Shown: positions 7,877 to 15,275 of the stretch, in pieces
Position numbering within the stretch: the first letter of the stretch is position 1
Layout: each line of letters begins with the position of its first letter
Assembly: GCA_964444065.1 (NCBI GenBank)
Contig: CAYUFL010000013.1
Coordinates: 1-39,023, forward strand
From: JBGMEA01 sp964444065
GTDB lineage: Bacteria; Bacillota; Clostridia; Eubacteriales; Anaerofustaceae
Length of the DNA: 39,023 bases
Direction of reading: 5' to 3'
The notes under the pieces: generated by a model
Databases searched by the model: none
Told to the model about the DNA's origin: nothing
The model's input: the letters and a program-made list of their open reading frames with translations, nothing else
Made by a program: the position numbers and the translations under genes

Positions 7877-8590
7877 ATGCCGTTTTTTGGTGATGATGTT
7901 TTTGATACCACTCCACCCATCCGCCATCTCTTTCGTGAATGCGCCGAAAGCCCGTATCTGCTGGTTGTTTTTTCGGCATATCCGAAACAGGGTCGGCCGC
8001 CGCGGTACAATTATTTGAATGTGCTGGAAAACGTTGCGGTCAATCAGCTGTTTATTCTCGATGATTGCGGATCGGAAGGATGCTATTATCTCGGTGAAAA
8101 CCGCGATTTTTTTGTCGAGTCGAATGTAATCCGATTGATTCGTTCAGTCGCAGATCAGAACGGTATTCAGCCATATGATATGATTGCAGCGGGCACGAGC
8201 AAGGGAGGATACGCTGCACTGTATTACGGTTTCCGTTACGGGTTCGGTATGGTGATCAGCGGAGGGTTTCAGAGCCTTCTCGGCGACTATCTGATGGAGT
8301 ATCATCCCGATACGGCGCGTTTTATTGCGGGAGGATCATCACAACAGGACCGGACGTATTTAAATCATCTGTTGTTTGATGCCGCGCGCAGTGTTCGTAT
8401 TGCTCCGAAGCTGTATTTGCACATGGGGACGGGTGATTATCATTATGCACAGCATATGATTCCTCTGCTGAAATTTCTGGATGAACAAGGAATACCGTAT
8501 CAGCTTGATTTGGCGGATTACACCGAGCATGATGAGGTGGGGATGTATTTTCCGCATTATTTGGAGTCATGTTTGAAGCGTATCATTTAG
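7877..8590 (+). CDS. XcbB/CpsF-like alpha/beta hydrolase
   Basis: The 237-residue protein has an alpha/beta-hydrolase nucleophile elbow, GTSKGG, with S108. It also has an acidic residue in MGTGDYH (D187) and a late histidine in EHDEVGM (H218), in the right order for a Ser-Asp-His triad. The stretches PPRYNYLN and CYYLGENRDFFVE resemble the XcbB/CpsF group of capsular-polysaccharide proteins and the wider Asp2-like family. Members of these groups act on surface glycans or glycoproteins; the exact substrate here is unknown. There is no signal peptide or membrane helix. GAAAGGG lies before the ATG. It follows the GGDEF gene by 33 bases and probably shares its transcript. Alternative: an ordinary esterase. 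Confidence 0.65.
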   Translation: MPFFGDDVFDTTPPIRHLFRECAESPYLLVVFSAYPKQGRPPRYNYLNVLENVAVNQLFILDDCGSEGCYYLGENRDFFVESNVIRLIRSVADQNGIQPYDMIAAGTSKGGYAALYYGFRYGFGMVISGGFQSLLGDYLMEYHPDTARFIAGGSSQQDRTYLNHLLFDAARSVRIAPKLYLHMGTGDYHYAQHMIPLLKFLDEQGIPYQLDLADYTEHDEVGMYFPHYLESCLKRII

Positions 8591-9115
8591 CGGTGCTGTT
8601 TGTTCATTTTTTGAGCTCGCATGCCGAGAAGCCTGTGCTCAATTTCATCCATAATATACAAACAGCGTGGGATGACATCTGTTTGTCTTGTATTTTCTCA
8701 TCAATCGCTTTTACAGCATTTGAATCTTCTTCTGTGTAAATATAAACAGTAAGGTCAGCGGAAATCATGAGATTGTTTTTTTGTTTGTGAGAAAGGATCA
8801 ATATCTTTTACACAGTCTTTTTTATTTTCCACAAGGAAAGAGTAGGTTTGTCAGCGGTTTTCGGTACGGTTTGAATCAGATGAAATTCATTTTCGGTAAA
8901 GTATATGCGGTATCGCGAAGGTTTGAATGTTATCGAATTGTAGGAAGCAAGCCAAACACAATAACAATGACCGCAATCTCTCTGAGCAGTTCAGCGGTAT
9001 CTGCATATCCACTCCCACGTGCAATCGGACGAATTCCCGGATTGGGAAAACGGCGCGCGCAAGCGGGAACAGATACAGATATCCAGTTTTTTTTATGCAA
9101 AACCGAACGTATCAT
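8587..9115 (-). pseudogene. Decayed gene of unknown family
   Basis: On the minus strand three frame segments read like parts of one protein. The 5' segment (9115-8930) includes a hydrophobic stretch EIAVIVIVFGLLPTI. The middle frame carries KPSRYRIYFTENEFHLIQ, reaches an in-frame TAA at 8808-8810, then continues with MISADLTVYIYTEEDSNAV. After a frame change near 8696-8702 the third segment gives TRQTDVIPRCLYIMDEIEH and ends at 8587-8589. Two frameshifts and one internal stop mark it as non-functional. A small membrane protein with a cytoplasmic tail is the best guess; I do not recognise the family. Its end overlaps the stop of the convergent hydrolase gene. Nothing else is seen in 8591-9241. 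Confidence 0.5.
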
Positions 9116-9241
9116 ATTTTGATCATGCGTCTGTTTTTGATATATTTCCCTCTATTGTATGGATGAAACCTCAAAAATTGTTGACGAAATCATCTGTTCG
9201 ATTCATAATAAGAACAAATCGCAGAAAGGCAGATCAAACAG

Positions 9242-9889
9242 ATGTATTGTACGAAATGCGGTGCAGAGATTGCGAACAGCGCGAAATTCTGTTCGGTATG
9301 CGGCTTACCTGTGTCTGTTCCGATTCCGCGGGTTTCACCTTCCGATATCGGCAGCGGCGGGATTCGGCAGAATGCAACGATACCCTCCGATTTTCACGGA
9401 GAGGGCAACACGTCTTCGATTAAACAAATGTCATTTTTACCGATTGCGTTACATATCAAAACAGGTATGCTCAAACGTGAAGCAGCAGCAGTGCTGATCA
9501 ATGCGCAAACAACTGTTTTTATCATGATCGGAAATGATCTTTACAAAAAAATTGTGCAGGAAAAGGGCACCGGCATGGAAGGCGGCTATTTCAAAAAAGC
9601 GGCAGGCATGATGACCGCTTTTCGTGATTTTGTGTACGGACTGAGCTATATTCCTCTGTCTGAAATTGCTGCGCTGTATCCTGATTCGCGTGTCTGGAAT
9701 ACGCAGGATATCAGCAAGTTGCGCATACATTTGGATTATGATGCGGCAAACGAACAATACAGCAATGAATATGCATTCGATCTTCATGTCGGCAAGGAAC
9801 GATACAAAGGAGCATTGGATCCGAATATGAATTTCGGAGAAATTAAGAAACCTTTGAAAGAGATGTTGGGCAGAAGATTCCAACAGTAA
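9242..9889 (+). CDS. Zinc-ribbon protein of unknown function
   Basis: This 215-residue protein starts with a zinc ribbon, C3-x2-C6 and C17-x2-C20 (YCTKCGAEI ... FCSVCG), typical of small Bacillota proteins in which the ribbon is linked to a separate domain. A Gly/Ser/Pro-rich linker (about 25-60) is followed by a soluble alpha/beta domain of about 150 residues with no motif I recognise. There is no membrane helix. AAAGG lies about 11 bases before the ATG. The GtrA gene follows after 27 bases. Function unknown. Confidence 0.75.
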   Translation: MYCTKCGAEIANSAKFCSVCGLPVSVPIPRVSPSDIGSGGIRQNATIPSDFHGEGNTSSIKQMSFLPIALHIKTGMLKREAAAVLINAQTTVFIMIGNDLYKKIVQEKGTGMEGGYFKKAAGMMTAFRDFVYGLSYIPLSEIAALYPDSRVWNTQDISKLRIHLDYDAANEQYSNEYAFDLHVGKERYKGALDPNMNFGEIKKPLKEMLGRRFQQ

Positions 9890-9916
9890 ATCCCATAAAC
9901 AGACAGGGAGAAAAAA

Positions 9917-10414
9917 ATGAAATTGACGAAACGTCAGTCAATGATTCAATTCATTAAATTTACTTTATTTTCTGCATCTGCAGGAATCATACAGGCGGGC
10001 AGCTTTACGTTGCTTAACGAAACTACGGGATGGAGTTACTGGCCGAGTTATTTGATTGCGCTGAGTTTATCCGTTGTGTATAATTTTACGCTGAACCGAA
10101 GATATACCTTTAAATCAACCGCGAATATACCGATTGCGATGTTGAAAATATTTTGTTATTATCTTGTCTTCACGCCGCTGTCCACATGGTGGGGGGAAGC
10201 CTTGACTGAATTCGGCTGGAACGATTATATCGTTCTGGGCGGTACGATGCTGATTAATTTTGTTACCGAGTTTTTATTTACCCGGTTTGTGGTGTATCGC
10301 CTTACAATCAATACAAATGAATTGGGAAGAAAAGAGATCGAGAAATATGAAGAAAAACGTGCAGAACAAGTCGCTTGCGGACAACCAAACGGATCAGGAT
10401 CAGAAATGCAGTGA
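9917..10414 (+). CDS. GtrA-like membrane protein
   Basis: The 165-residue protein has four predicted membrane helices and the GtrA signature: FIKFTLFSASAGIIQ at the start, YNFTLNRRYTFKS after helix two, and NFVTEFLFTRFVVYR at the end. GtrA proteins are thought to help flip polyprenyl-phosphate-linked sugars across the membrane for glycan decoration. The charged tail after residue 135 is variable. AGGGAG precedes the ATG. The gene overlaps the next one by 68 bases. A second GtrA domain occurs in this window, fused to a glycosyltransferase at 25417. Confidence 0.88.
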   Translation: MKLTKRQSMIQFIKFTLFSASAGIIQAGSFTLLNETTGWSYWPSYLIALSLSVVYNFTLNRRYTFKSTANIPIAMLKIFCYYLVFTPLSTWWGEALTEFGWNDYIVLGGTMLINFVTEFLFTRFVVYRLTINTNELGRKEIEKYEEKRAEQVACGQPNGSGSEMQ

Positions 10415-11393
10415 TCCCGTCAAAATCGCTGTTTACAGTTACCGAAGCGATGAAGAAGCTTTTTTCCGTGAATATGCAAAGAAATACGGCGCAGAGCTCG
10501 TGATGATCAAACAGGCACCGTCCGCACAAACAGTTGAACTCGCCGCGGGTTGCTGCTGTATCAGTATCATTACGACGATCTTGCATGAAAAACTCCTGAG
10601 GCAATTTTTTGATTTGGGTGTTCGTTTTATTTCCACGAGAACAATCGGGTATGATCATATTGATCGTTCCGCTGCAAAGCGGTTGGGAATCAGCATTGGA
10701 AATGTGAATTATTCACCCTACAGTATTGCGGATTATACGATTATGCTCATGTTAATGTCGCTGCGTAACGCAAAAGTAACTTTGCAGCGTTATAATGTGC
10801 AGGATTATAGTTTGAGCGGATTACGCGGGCGTGAGCTTCACGATATGACTATCGGTGTAATCGGTACAGGTCGGATCGGCGAAGCGTTGATTCGCCAATT
10901 GAGCGGGTTTGGATGCAGGATTCTGGCGAATGATATTGCGCCGAAAGAATCGTTGGTCGGATTTGCCGAATATGTTACGATTGAGCGCATATATGCTCAG
11001 GCTGATATTATTACTTTGCATATTCCTTCCTCAGAAAGCAATTATCATCTGATTGATGCATCGGTATTTTCGAAAATGAAACAAGGCGCGGTACTGATTA
11101 ATACTGCAAGAGGAGCACTTGTGGATACAGACGCTTTGGTTGACGCAATTGAAAACGGAACGATTGCTGCTGCAGGTCTTGATGTATTGGAAAACGAATC
11201 GGATTTATATTACTCCGATTACAAGGCGAAAATATTGTTCCATCGCGACCTGGCACTGCTGCAGTCTTACCCGAATGTGATCTTAACGCCGCATGTGGCT
11301 TTTTTTACCGATCATGCAGTGTGTGATATGGTTGAGCAATCTGTGCAAAGCTGTGTCAGATTTGCGCGCAATGATTTATCGTCTTATGAATGA
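10347..11393 (+). CDS. D-isomer 2-hydroxyacid dehydrogenase (D-lactate dehydrogenase-like)
   Basis: This 348-residue cytoplasmic NAD-dependent enzyme has a Rossmann motif GVIGTGRIG (residues 170-178). Its catalytic residues R255 (NTARGALVD), E284 (LENE) and H316 (TPHVAFF) have the same mutual spacing as R235/E264/H296 of Lactobacillus D-lactate dehydrogenase. It most likely interconverts pyruvate and D-lactate or a related 2-oxoacid pair. TPHVAFFTD is also close to VanH, but no VanA-type ligase is nearby. ATG at 10347 is the only reasonable start: the frame is open further upstream, but that part lies inside GtrA. The first 22 residues are polar and probably extra to the fold. Confidence 0.9.
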   Translation: MKKNVQNKSLADNQTDQDQKCSDPVKIAVYSYRSDEEAFFREYAKKYGAELVMIKQAPSAQTVELAAGCCCISIITTILHEKLLRQFFDLGVRFISTRTIGYDHIDRSAAKRLGISIGNVNYSPYSIADYTIMLMLMSLRNAKVTLQRYNVQDYSLSGLRGRELHDMTIGVIGTGRIGEALIRQLSGFGCRILANDIAPKESLVGFAEYVTIERIYAQADIITLHIPSSESNYHLIDASVFSKMKQGAVLINTARGALVDTDALVDAIENGTIAAAGLDVLENESDLYYSDYKAKILFHRDLALLQSYPNVILTPHVAFFTDHAVCDMVEQSVQSCVRFARNDLSSYE

Positions 11394-11596
11394 CAGTTAT
11401 CTTGGTTACGGATGGTTGTGATTGGTTCATTCAGATGCAACGGATACCGGATTATCAGTAACCCGATTCACCTTGCATGCCCAACAGTAAGCATTCAGAA
11501 GAATACTTCAGGGTAAATAATCAAGCCGATACTTCCTTATATTGTAAAATATTGTAAAACAGCAGTGAAATAAGGGGTGTTTGATTGGGGGAATCA

Positions 11597-12280
11597 ATGT
11601 TCTCAAGGGAATTGAAGAATGAAATTGATGCAATGATATTACGGCATTCGGATGTTTTGTCCGGTATTGCCAATATTTATTATTCACCGTATTGCGGGGA
11701 ATTTTTTTCCGCTGTTATGATTGCGGTTCCGTATGAAGGATATTTTACGTTGGAAAATTATATGGAGCCTCTGTTTGCTCTTTCGGTGGAGCAGGCGCGA
11801 AGCAGGGTTTGTATGATAATCAACGATCTGTCTGCATTGATGGAGCAAAACGGTCAACGTGCCTGGATTCCCTCATCCGTTCAGCGGGATGAGGAAAATT
11901 TGAAAGCAGAATTTTCATTTAAGTTCGCCGCAGTGAATGCCGGCATCGGATGGATCGGGAAAAACGATGTTTTGATTACACATCGTTACGGACCGCGCGT
12001 AGCAATCGGTGCAGTGCTGACGGATATTATTCTGCCATATGATGATCCGATCTGGCAAAGCCAATGCCCCGAATCATGCGAAGCATGTATGAAAGCATGT
12101 CCGGATCATGCCATATATGGCAAACAGTGGAATATCGATGCACTGCGTGAAAATATGATTGATTATAAGCGATGCAATCAACAGCGCAGCAAAGCAATCA
12201 CAGCTATCGGAAGAAAAAACAGTTGCGGTTTGTGTATGATTGCTTGTCCGATCGGTACAGACGAGGCGCATCGTTCATAA
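11597..12280 (+). CDS. Small epoxyqueuosine reductase-like protein with two 4Fe-4S clusters
   Basis: About 227 residues. The middle part (FKFAAVNAGIGWIGKN, then a GPRV...GAVLTD strand) and two C-terminal cysteine clusters (CPESCEACMKACP and CGLCMIACP, plus an isolated Cys before the second) match the QueG/4Fe-4S double-cluster family. True QueG, a cobalamin-dependent enzyme of tRNA queuosine synthesis, is longer, and the N-terminal cobalamin part looks shortened. A different reductase role is therefore likely. ATG at 11597 follows GGGGGA at short spacing; TTG at 11585 after AAGGGG is an alternative. The adjoining downstream gene is the corrinoid-salvage enzyme CbiZ. No known riboswitch core was found in the 11394-11596 gap, which holds an inverted repeat GGTTAC/GTAACC. 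Confidence 0.75.
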   Translation: MFSRELKNEIDAMILRHSDVLSGIANIYYSPYCGEFFSAVMIAVPYEGYFTLENYMEPLFALSVEQARSRVCMIINDLSALMEQNGQRAWIPSSVQRDEENLKAEFSFKFAAVNAGIGWIGKNDVLITHRYGPRVAIGAVLTDIILPYDDPIWQSQCPESCEACMKACPDHAIYGKQWNIDALRENMIDYKRCNQQRSKAITAIGRKNSCGLCMIACPIGTDEAHRS

Positions 12281-12299
12281 AAAATAATACGGAGCAGAC

Positions 12300-13394
12300 A
12301 TGAAAAAACGCATGCATCAGATTCGTTTCGGAACAGCAGGATTGGACGTTTACCGCGATTATGATACGAACAGTATCTTGATTGCGACCGACGGAAAAGC
12401 AAATATTTTAAGCACAGCAATCGTCAACGGCGGATACCGCGAGGATCTTTCGCTCGTTTTTAATCATACTTGTTCCGCGGAAGAATGCTACATGCTTGCG
12501 GATACATACGAAGATCACATGCTTGCGCTGATGCGTCGTAACGGGTTTGACTCTGCATGCACGGTTGGGATGACGACTGCGGCGCAAATAGCGAACTGTG
12601 CTGTGGTGGAGAAACGATATCATGAGCTGAACGTCACCGCACTCGTAACCGCAGGAATAGAAAAAAACGGCGGTCGGGCGGGTGATCCGAGTTCTTTTTA
12701 CGAGCCGTTGGATCGAAAAATGATTCCGAAACCCGGTACGATTAATATGATTCTTGTCATTGATGCGGATATTGCCGCCGGAACTGCCGAGCGTGCTTTG
12801 GTGATGTGTACGGAAGCGAAAACAGCTGCGTTGCAGGAGCTCCTTGCCGGCAGCAATTTTTCAACAGGGATTGCAACCGGTTCCGGTACCGATCAAACGA
12901 TTATTCTGACGAATCCTTCGTCGGATTTGTATTTTGAACATGCAGGGAAGCACAGTAAGCTGGGTGAGCTGATCGGTATGTGTGTGAAGGAAGCAGTTAA
13001 AAAGGCACTGTTTTTGGAAACGGGACTGGACGCACGCAAGCAGTTCAGCGTACTCCGCAGATTGAAGCGTTTCGGCATTAGCGGCGAGTCGATGCGCAGC
13101 GTATGGGAAACCCGTTGTATCAATGCACTTGACAAAGAATCTTCATGTAATCTGATTGATTCACTGGATCAATCTCCAAATCTGGTAATCTATACATCCT
13201 TATTTGTTCATCTGCTGGATCAAATACAATGGGGTCTTGTAGCGGATGATTGTGTAATGGGCGCCGCTGACACATTGTTTCGTGCAATCGGGCATCAAAC
13301 GAAAATGATCGACTGGGATACACAGGAGGCGCTGGAAGAATGGCAATATGCGCTGATGGCAGCGGCAAATGCAGAAAAGATCGAAAAAAGATGA
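12300..13394 (+). CDS. cbiZ: Adenosylcobinamide amidohydrolase (CbiZ) with C-terminal extension
   Basis: Residues 1-225 carry the CbiZ hallmarks: TVGMTTAAQIAN, ALVTAGIEKNGGRAGDPS, PGTINMILVIDA, TEAKTAALQEL and the TGIATGSGTDQ loop, then AGKHSKLGELIG. CbiZ removes the aminopropanol side chain from adenosylcobinamide to give adenosylcobyric acid, allowing salvage of external corrinoids. The remaining 135 or so residues form an extra helical domain that basic CbiZ proteins lack and that I do not recognise. CGGAG lies before the ATG, 19 bases after the QueG-like gene, so the two are probably one operon. Confidence 0.9.
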   Translation: MKKRMHQIRFGTAGLDVYRDYDTNSILIATDGKANILSTAIVNGGYREDLSLVFNHTCSAEECYMLADTYEDHMLALMRRNGFDSACTVGMTTAAQIANCAVVEKRYHELNVTALVTAGIEKNGGRAGDPSSFYEPLDRKMIPKPGTINMILVIDADIAAGTAERALVMCTEAKTAALQELLAGSNFSTGIATGSGTDQTIILTNPSSDLYFEHAGKHSKLGELIGMCVKEAVKKALFLETGLDARKQFSVLRRLKRFGISGESMRSVWETRCINALDKESSCNLIDSLDQSPNLVIYTSLFVHLLDQIQWGLVADDCVMGAADTLFRAIGHQTKMIDWDTQEALEEWQYALMAAANAEKIEKR

Positions 13395-13480
13395 ATTAAT
13401 TGATATTTCTGCCGATATATGCAGAAAGCAACAATTGATAAAATAAACTATCAGCAGATCGAATAATAGGCAGGGAATCG

Positions 13481-14377
13481 ATGAAACCTCAAAATTTTTA
13501 TAAAACAATTGTTCAAAGTATATACGAGGGTGTCTATCTGGTCGATATCGACAGACGGATTATTTTCTGGAATAAAGGCGCAGAACGTATGAGCGGCTAT
13601 ACAGCTGAAGAAGTAATCGGGCGATATTGCCACGACAATATTCTGAATCATATAGACGAGGACGGCAACCATCTTTGTGAAAACGGCTGTTATTTATGTG
13701 AGACAATCAAAGATGCACAGGTCAGAGATATGTGCGTTTATCTGCATCATAAAGAAGGTTATCGCGTGCCTGTCAGTGCGCGCTCGATTCCGATTTATGA
13801 GCAGGGCAAAGTGATCGGTGCCGTTGAAGTATTTGAAGACGATACCATTAACAGACAGATGCTCAAAACGCTTGAGGACTTAAAGTATCTGGCATTGAAT
13901 GACGAATTGACGGGTCTTGCCAACCGCAGATATATTGATACTTTTTTGGATTCAAAGGCAAACGAATACCGAACGCTGGGGATTCCGTTCGGTATCGCTT
14001 TTATCGACATTGATCATTTCCGGCATTTCAATAATCAATACGGACATGATATGGGGGATGAAGTTCTTAAAATGGTCGCAAAGACATTCCGAAGCATGGT
14101 GAGAAATGTCGATTTGACAGGACGCTGGGGAGGGGAAGAATTTCTGATTGTGTTTGTCGGCGCAGAACAAGAATCGCTTTATGCAATTGCAGAAAAAATA
14201 CGAAGTATGGTCGAACGCTCCTCTGTAACGAAAGACGGCAATACACTCAATGTAACGGTTTCGATCGGGATTACCGATTATCGGTACGACGATACGGTAG
14301 ACAGTGCGCTCAAACGTGCGGACAATTTGCTCTACGACGCCAAATCCGCCGGCAGAAACAAAGTTATCAGCGGCTGA
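13481..14377 (+). CDS. PAS-GGDEF diguanylate cyclase
   Basis: The 298-residue soluble protein has a PAS domain (residues 5-125) and a GGDEF domain (130-298). The active-site motif is GGEEF (217-221), an accepted active variant, and the inhibition site RNVD (208-211) is intact, so it should make c-di-GMP and be inhibited by it. The PAS domain contains a cysteine group (C50, C66, C70, C73, C85; the core reads LCENGCYLC). This type of Cys insert occurs in a subset of PAS-GGDEF proteins and could bind a metal or sense redox state; that is inference. AGGGAA precedes the ATG. A strong terminator follows. Confidence 0.93.
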   Translation: MKPQNFYKTIVQSIYEGVYLVDIDRRIIFWNKGAERMSGYTAEEVIGRYCHDNILNHIDEDGNHLCENGCYLCETIKDAQVRDMCVYLHHKEGYRVPVSARSIPIYEQGKVIGAVEVFEDDTINRQMLKTLEDLKYLALNDELTGLANRRYIDTFLDSKANEYRTLGIPFGIAFIDIDHFRHFNNQYGHDMGDEVLKMVAKTFRSMVRNVDLTGRWGGEEFLIVFVGAEQESLYAIAEKIRSMVERSSVTKDGNTLNVTVSIGITDYRYDDTVDSALKRADNLLYDAKSAGRNKVISG

Positions 14378-14384
14378 AAAACAT

Positions 14385-14414
14385 AAACAGATACAATCGC
14401 GTATCTGTTTTTTT
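14385..14414 (+). terminator. Intrinsic terminator after PAS-GGDEF gene
   Basis: AAACAGATAC (14385-14394) pairs perfectly with GTATCTGTTT (14401-14410) around a six-base loop and runs into seven or more Ts. Confidence 0.92.
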
Positions 14415-14433
14415 ATCTGTTTTTTTATCTGTT
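14403..14433 (+). repeat. Short 12-bp tandem repeat in terminator tail
   Basis: ATCTGTTTTTTT occurs twice in tandem (14403-14414, 14415-14426), followed by a partial ATCTGTT. The first copy is the right arm and T-run of the terminator. The array probably arose by slippage. Confidence 0.85.
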
Positions 14434-14445
14434 CCTGATACAATC

Positions 14446-14454
14446 TGCTATAAT
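14446..14454 (+). promoter_or_regulatory. Extended -10 promoter of the thioesterase gene
   Basis: TGC-TATAAT (TATAAT at 14449-14454) with no good -35 box. It would give a leader of about 200 bases before the thioesterase start. Confidence 0.6.
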
Positions 14455-14472
14455 CAAAGCGGAGCTCACTGT

Positions 14473-14551
14473 AATGCACAACTCGTATAATGTATGCCGC
14501 TTGATCGTGTGCATTGAATAAAAAAGCGTATCGGACGCGATCCCGATGCGC
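14473..14551 (+). promoter_or_regulatory. Structured leader before the thioesterase gene
   Basis: Two stems follow the promoter. AATGCACA (14473-14480) pairs with TGTGCATT (14508-14515). GCGTATCGG (14526-14534) pairs with CCGATGCGC (14543-14551), with one wobble. AAAAGCG at the base of the second stem can alternatively pair with CGCTTTT further on (near 14558). This is a possible attenuator or RNA element. It matches no riboswitch class that I know. Confidence 0.35.
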
Positions 14552-14663
14552 CTGTACCGCTTTTACGATCTGTAATGTAATCAAAGGTTGTACCTTGAGT
14601 TTGAATCTCAAAACATAGAATGGAATGGATCTGTAATACTTCACAAAAATCGAAAGGATTAAC

Positions 14664-15065
14664 GTGTATATGACAGGAAAAGAAATGACGGAACTTGTGG
14701 AAAATGACCGGTTTGCCGCACATGTCGGCATTGAATTGGTTACAGTCGGAATTGATTTCGCCGAGGCGAAAATGGAAATTATGCCGTTTCATATCAACGG
14801 TGCAGGCAGAGTGCAGGGAGGGGCTCTTTTTACGCTTGCCGATTTTACATTTGCGGCCGCATCGAATGCCGCCGGAATTCTGACCACGGGGATCAATGTG
14901 AGTATCTCCTATCTGTCCGCGCCGAAAGGAGCAGTCGTGACGGCGCAGGCAAGAGAAGTGTCTGCGGGCAACCGTATTTGTGTCTATGATGTCGAAGTAT
15001 TCGATGAGGACGGAATGATAGTCGCGAAATTTATCGGTACCGGATACAGAAAAAAACAGAATTGA
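14664..15065 (+). CDS. PaaI-like hotdog-fold thioesterase
   Basis: A 133-residue single-domain hotdog protein. GAGRVQGGALFTLADF corresponds to the PaaI signature 'G.vHGG....L.D', with glutamine in place of the usual histidine; the aspartate of LAD is the likely catalytic acid. TTGINVSISYLSAPKG and the terminal FIGTGYRK strand complete the fold. Such enzymes hydrolyse aryl- or acyl-CoA thioesters, and the substrate here is unknown. GTG at 14664 lies five bases after GAAAGGA and is chosen. ATG at 14670 is the alternative, differing by two codons. Confidence 0.88.
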   Translation: MYMTGKEMTELVENDRFAAHVGIELVTVGIDFAEAKMEIMPFHINGAGRVQGGALFTLADFTFAAASNAAGILTTGINVSISYLSAPKGAVVTAQAREVSAGNRICVYDVEVFDEDGMIVAKFIGTGYRKKQN

Positions 15066-15152
15066 CAATATCAACGTTCCGAATGATGTGATTTACTGAA
15101 ATTTTACACGATCTATATATCCCATTGATCAGTTTCTGCTCATTGTTCACGA

Positions 15153-15158
15153 TATAAT
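15153..15158 (+). promoter_or_regulatory. Possible -10 box for the EAL-CBS-GGDEF gene
   Basis: TATAAT lies within CACGATATAATGTAA, with no convincing -35 at the right distance. It is about 118 bases before the chosen start. Gap 15066-15275 shows no other gene. Confidence 0.4.
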
Positions 15159-15275
15159 GTAACAGTAAGAACATGAATGACAGCCTTTGCAGGTGCCCGG
15201 CGCGATCGTTATAACCAAACCCGAATCTGCTTGGGAAGCTTGCGGCGGAACGACTTCAGAAGAGAGCATAGTAAA

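Noticed and set aside
8781..9122. Plus-strand open frame of 113 codons in the 8.6-9.2 kb gap
   Set aside because: No ribosome site and an unnatural composition; the minus-strand segments of a decayed gene explain this stretch better.
10347..11393. VanH in a vancomycin-resistance cluster
   Set aside because: The enzyme has the D-lactate dehydrogenase active site, but no D-Ala-D-Lac ligase, VanX or two-component genes are nearby.
11394..11596. Cobalamin riboswitch before the QueG-like/cbiZ operon
   Set aside because: No B12-box-like sequence could be found; only a short inverted repeat GGTTAC/GTAACC is present.
13952..14731. Minus-strand open frame of 259 codons
   Set aside because: It lies opposite the PAS-GGDEF gene and its terminator; no ribosome site or recognisable motif.
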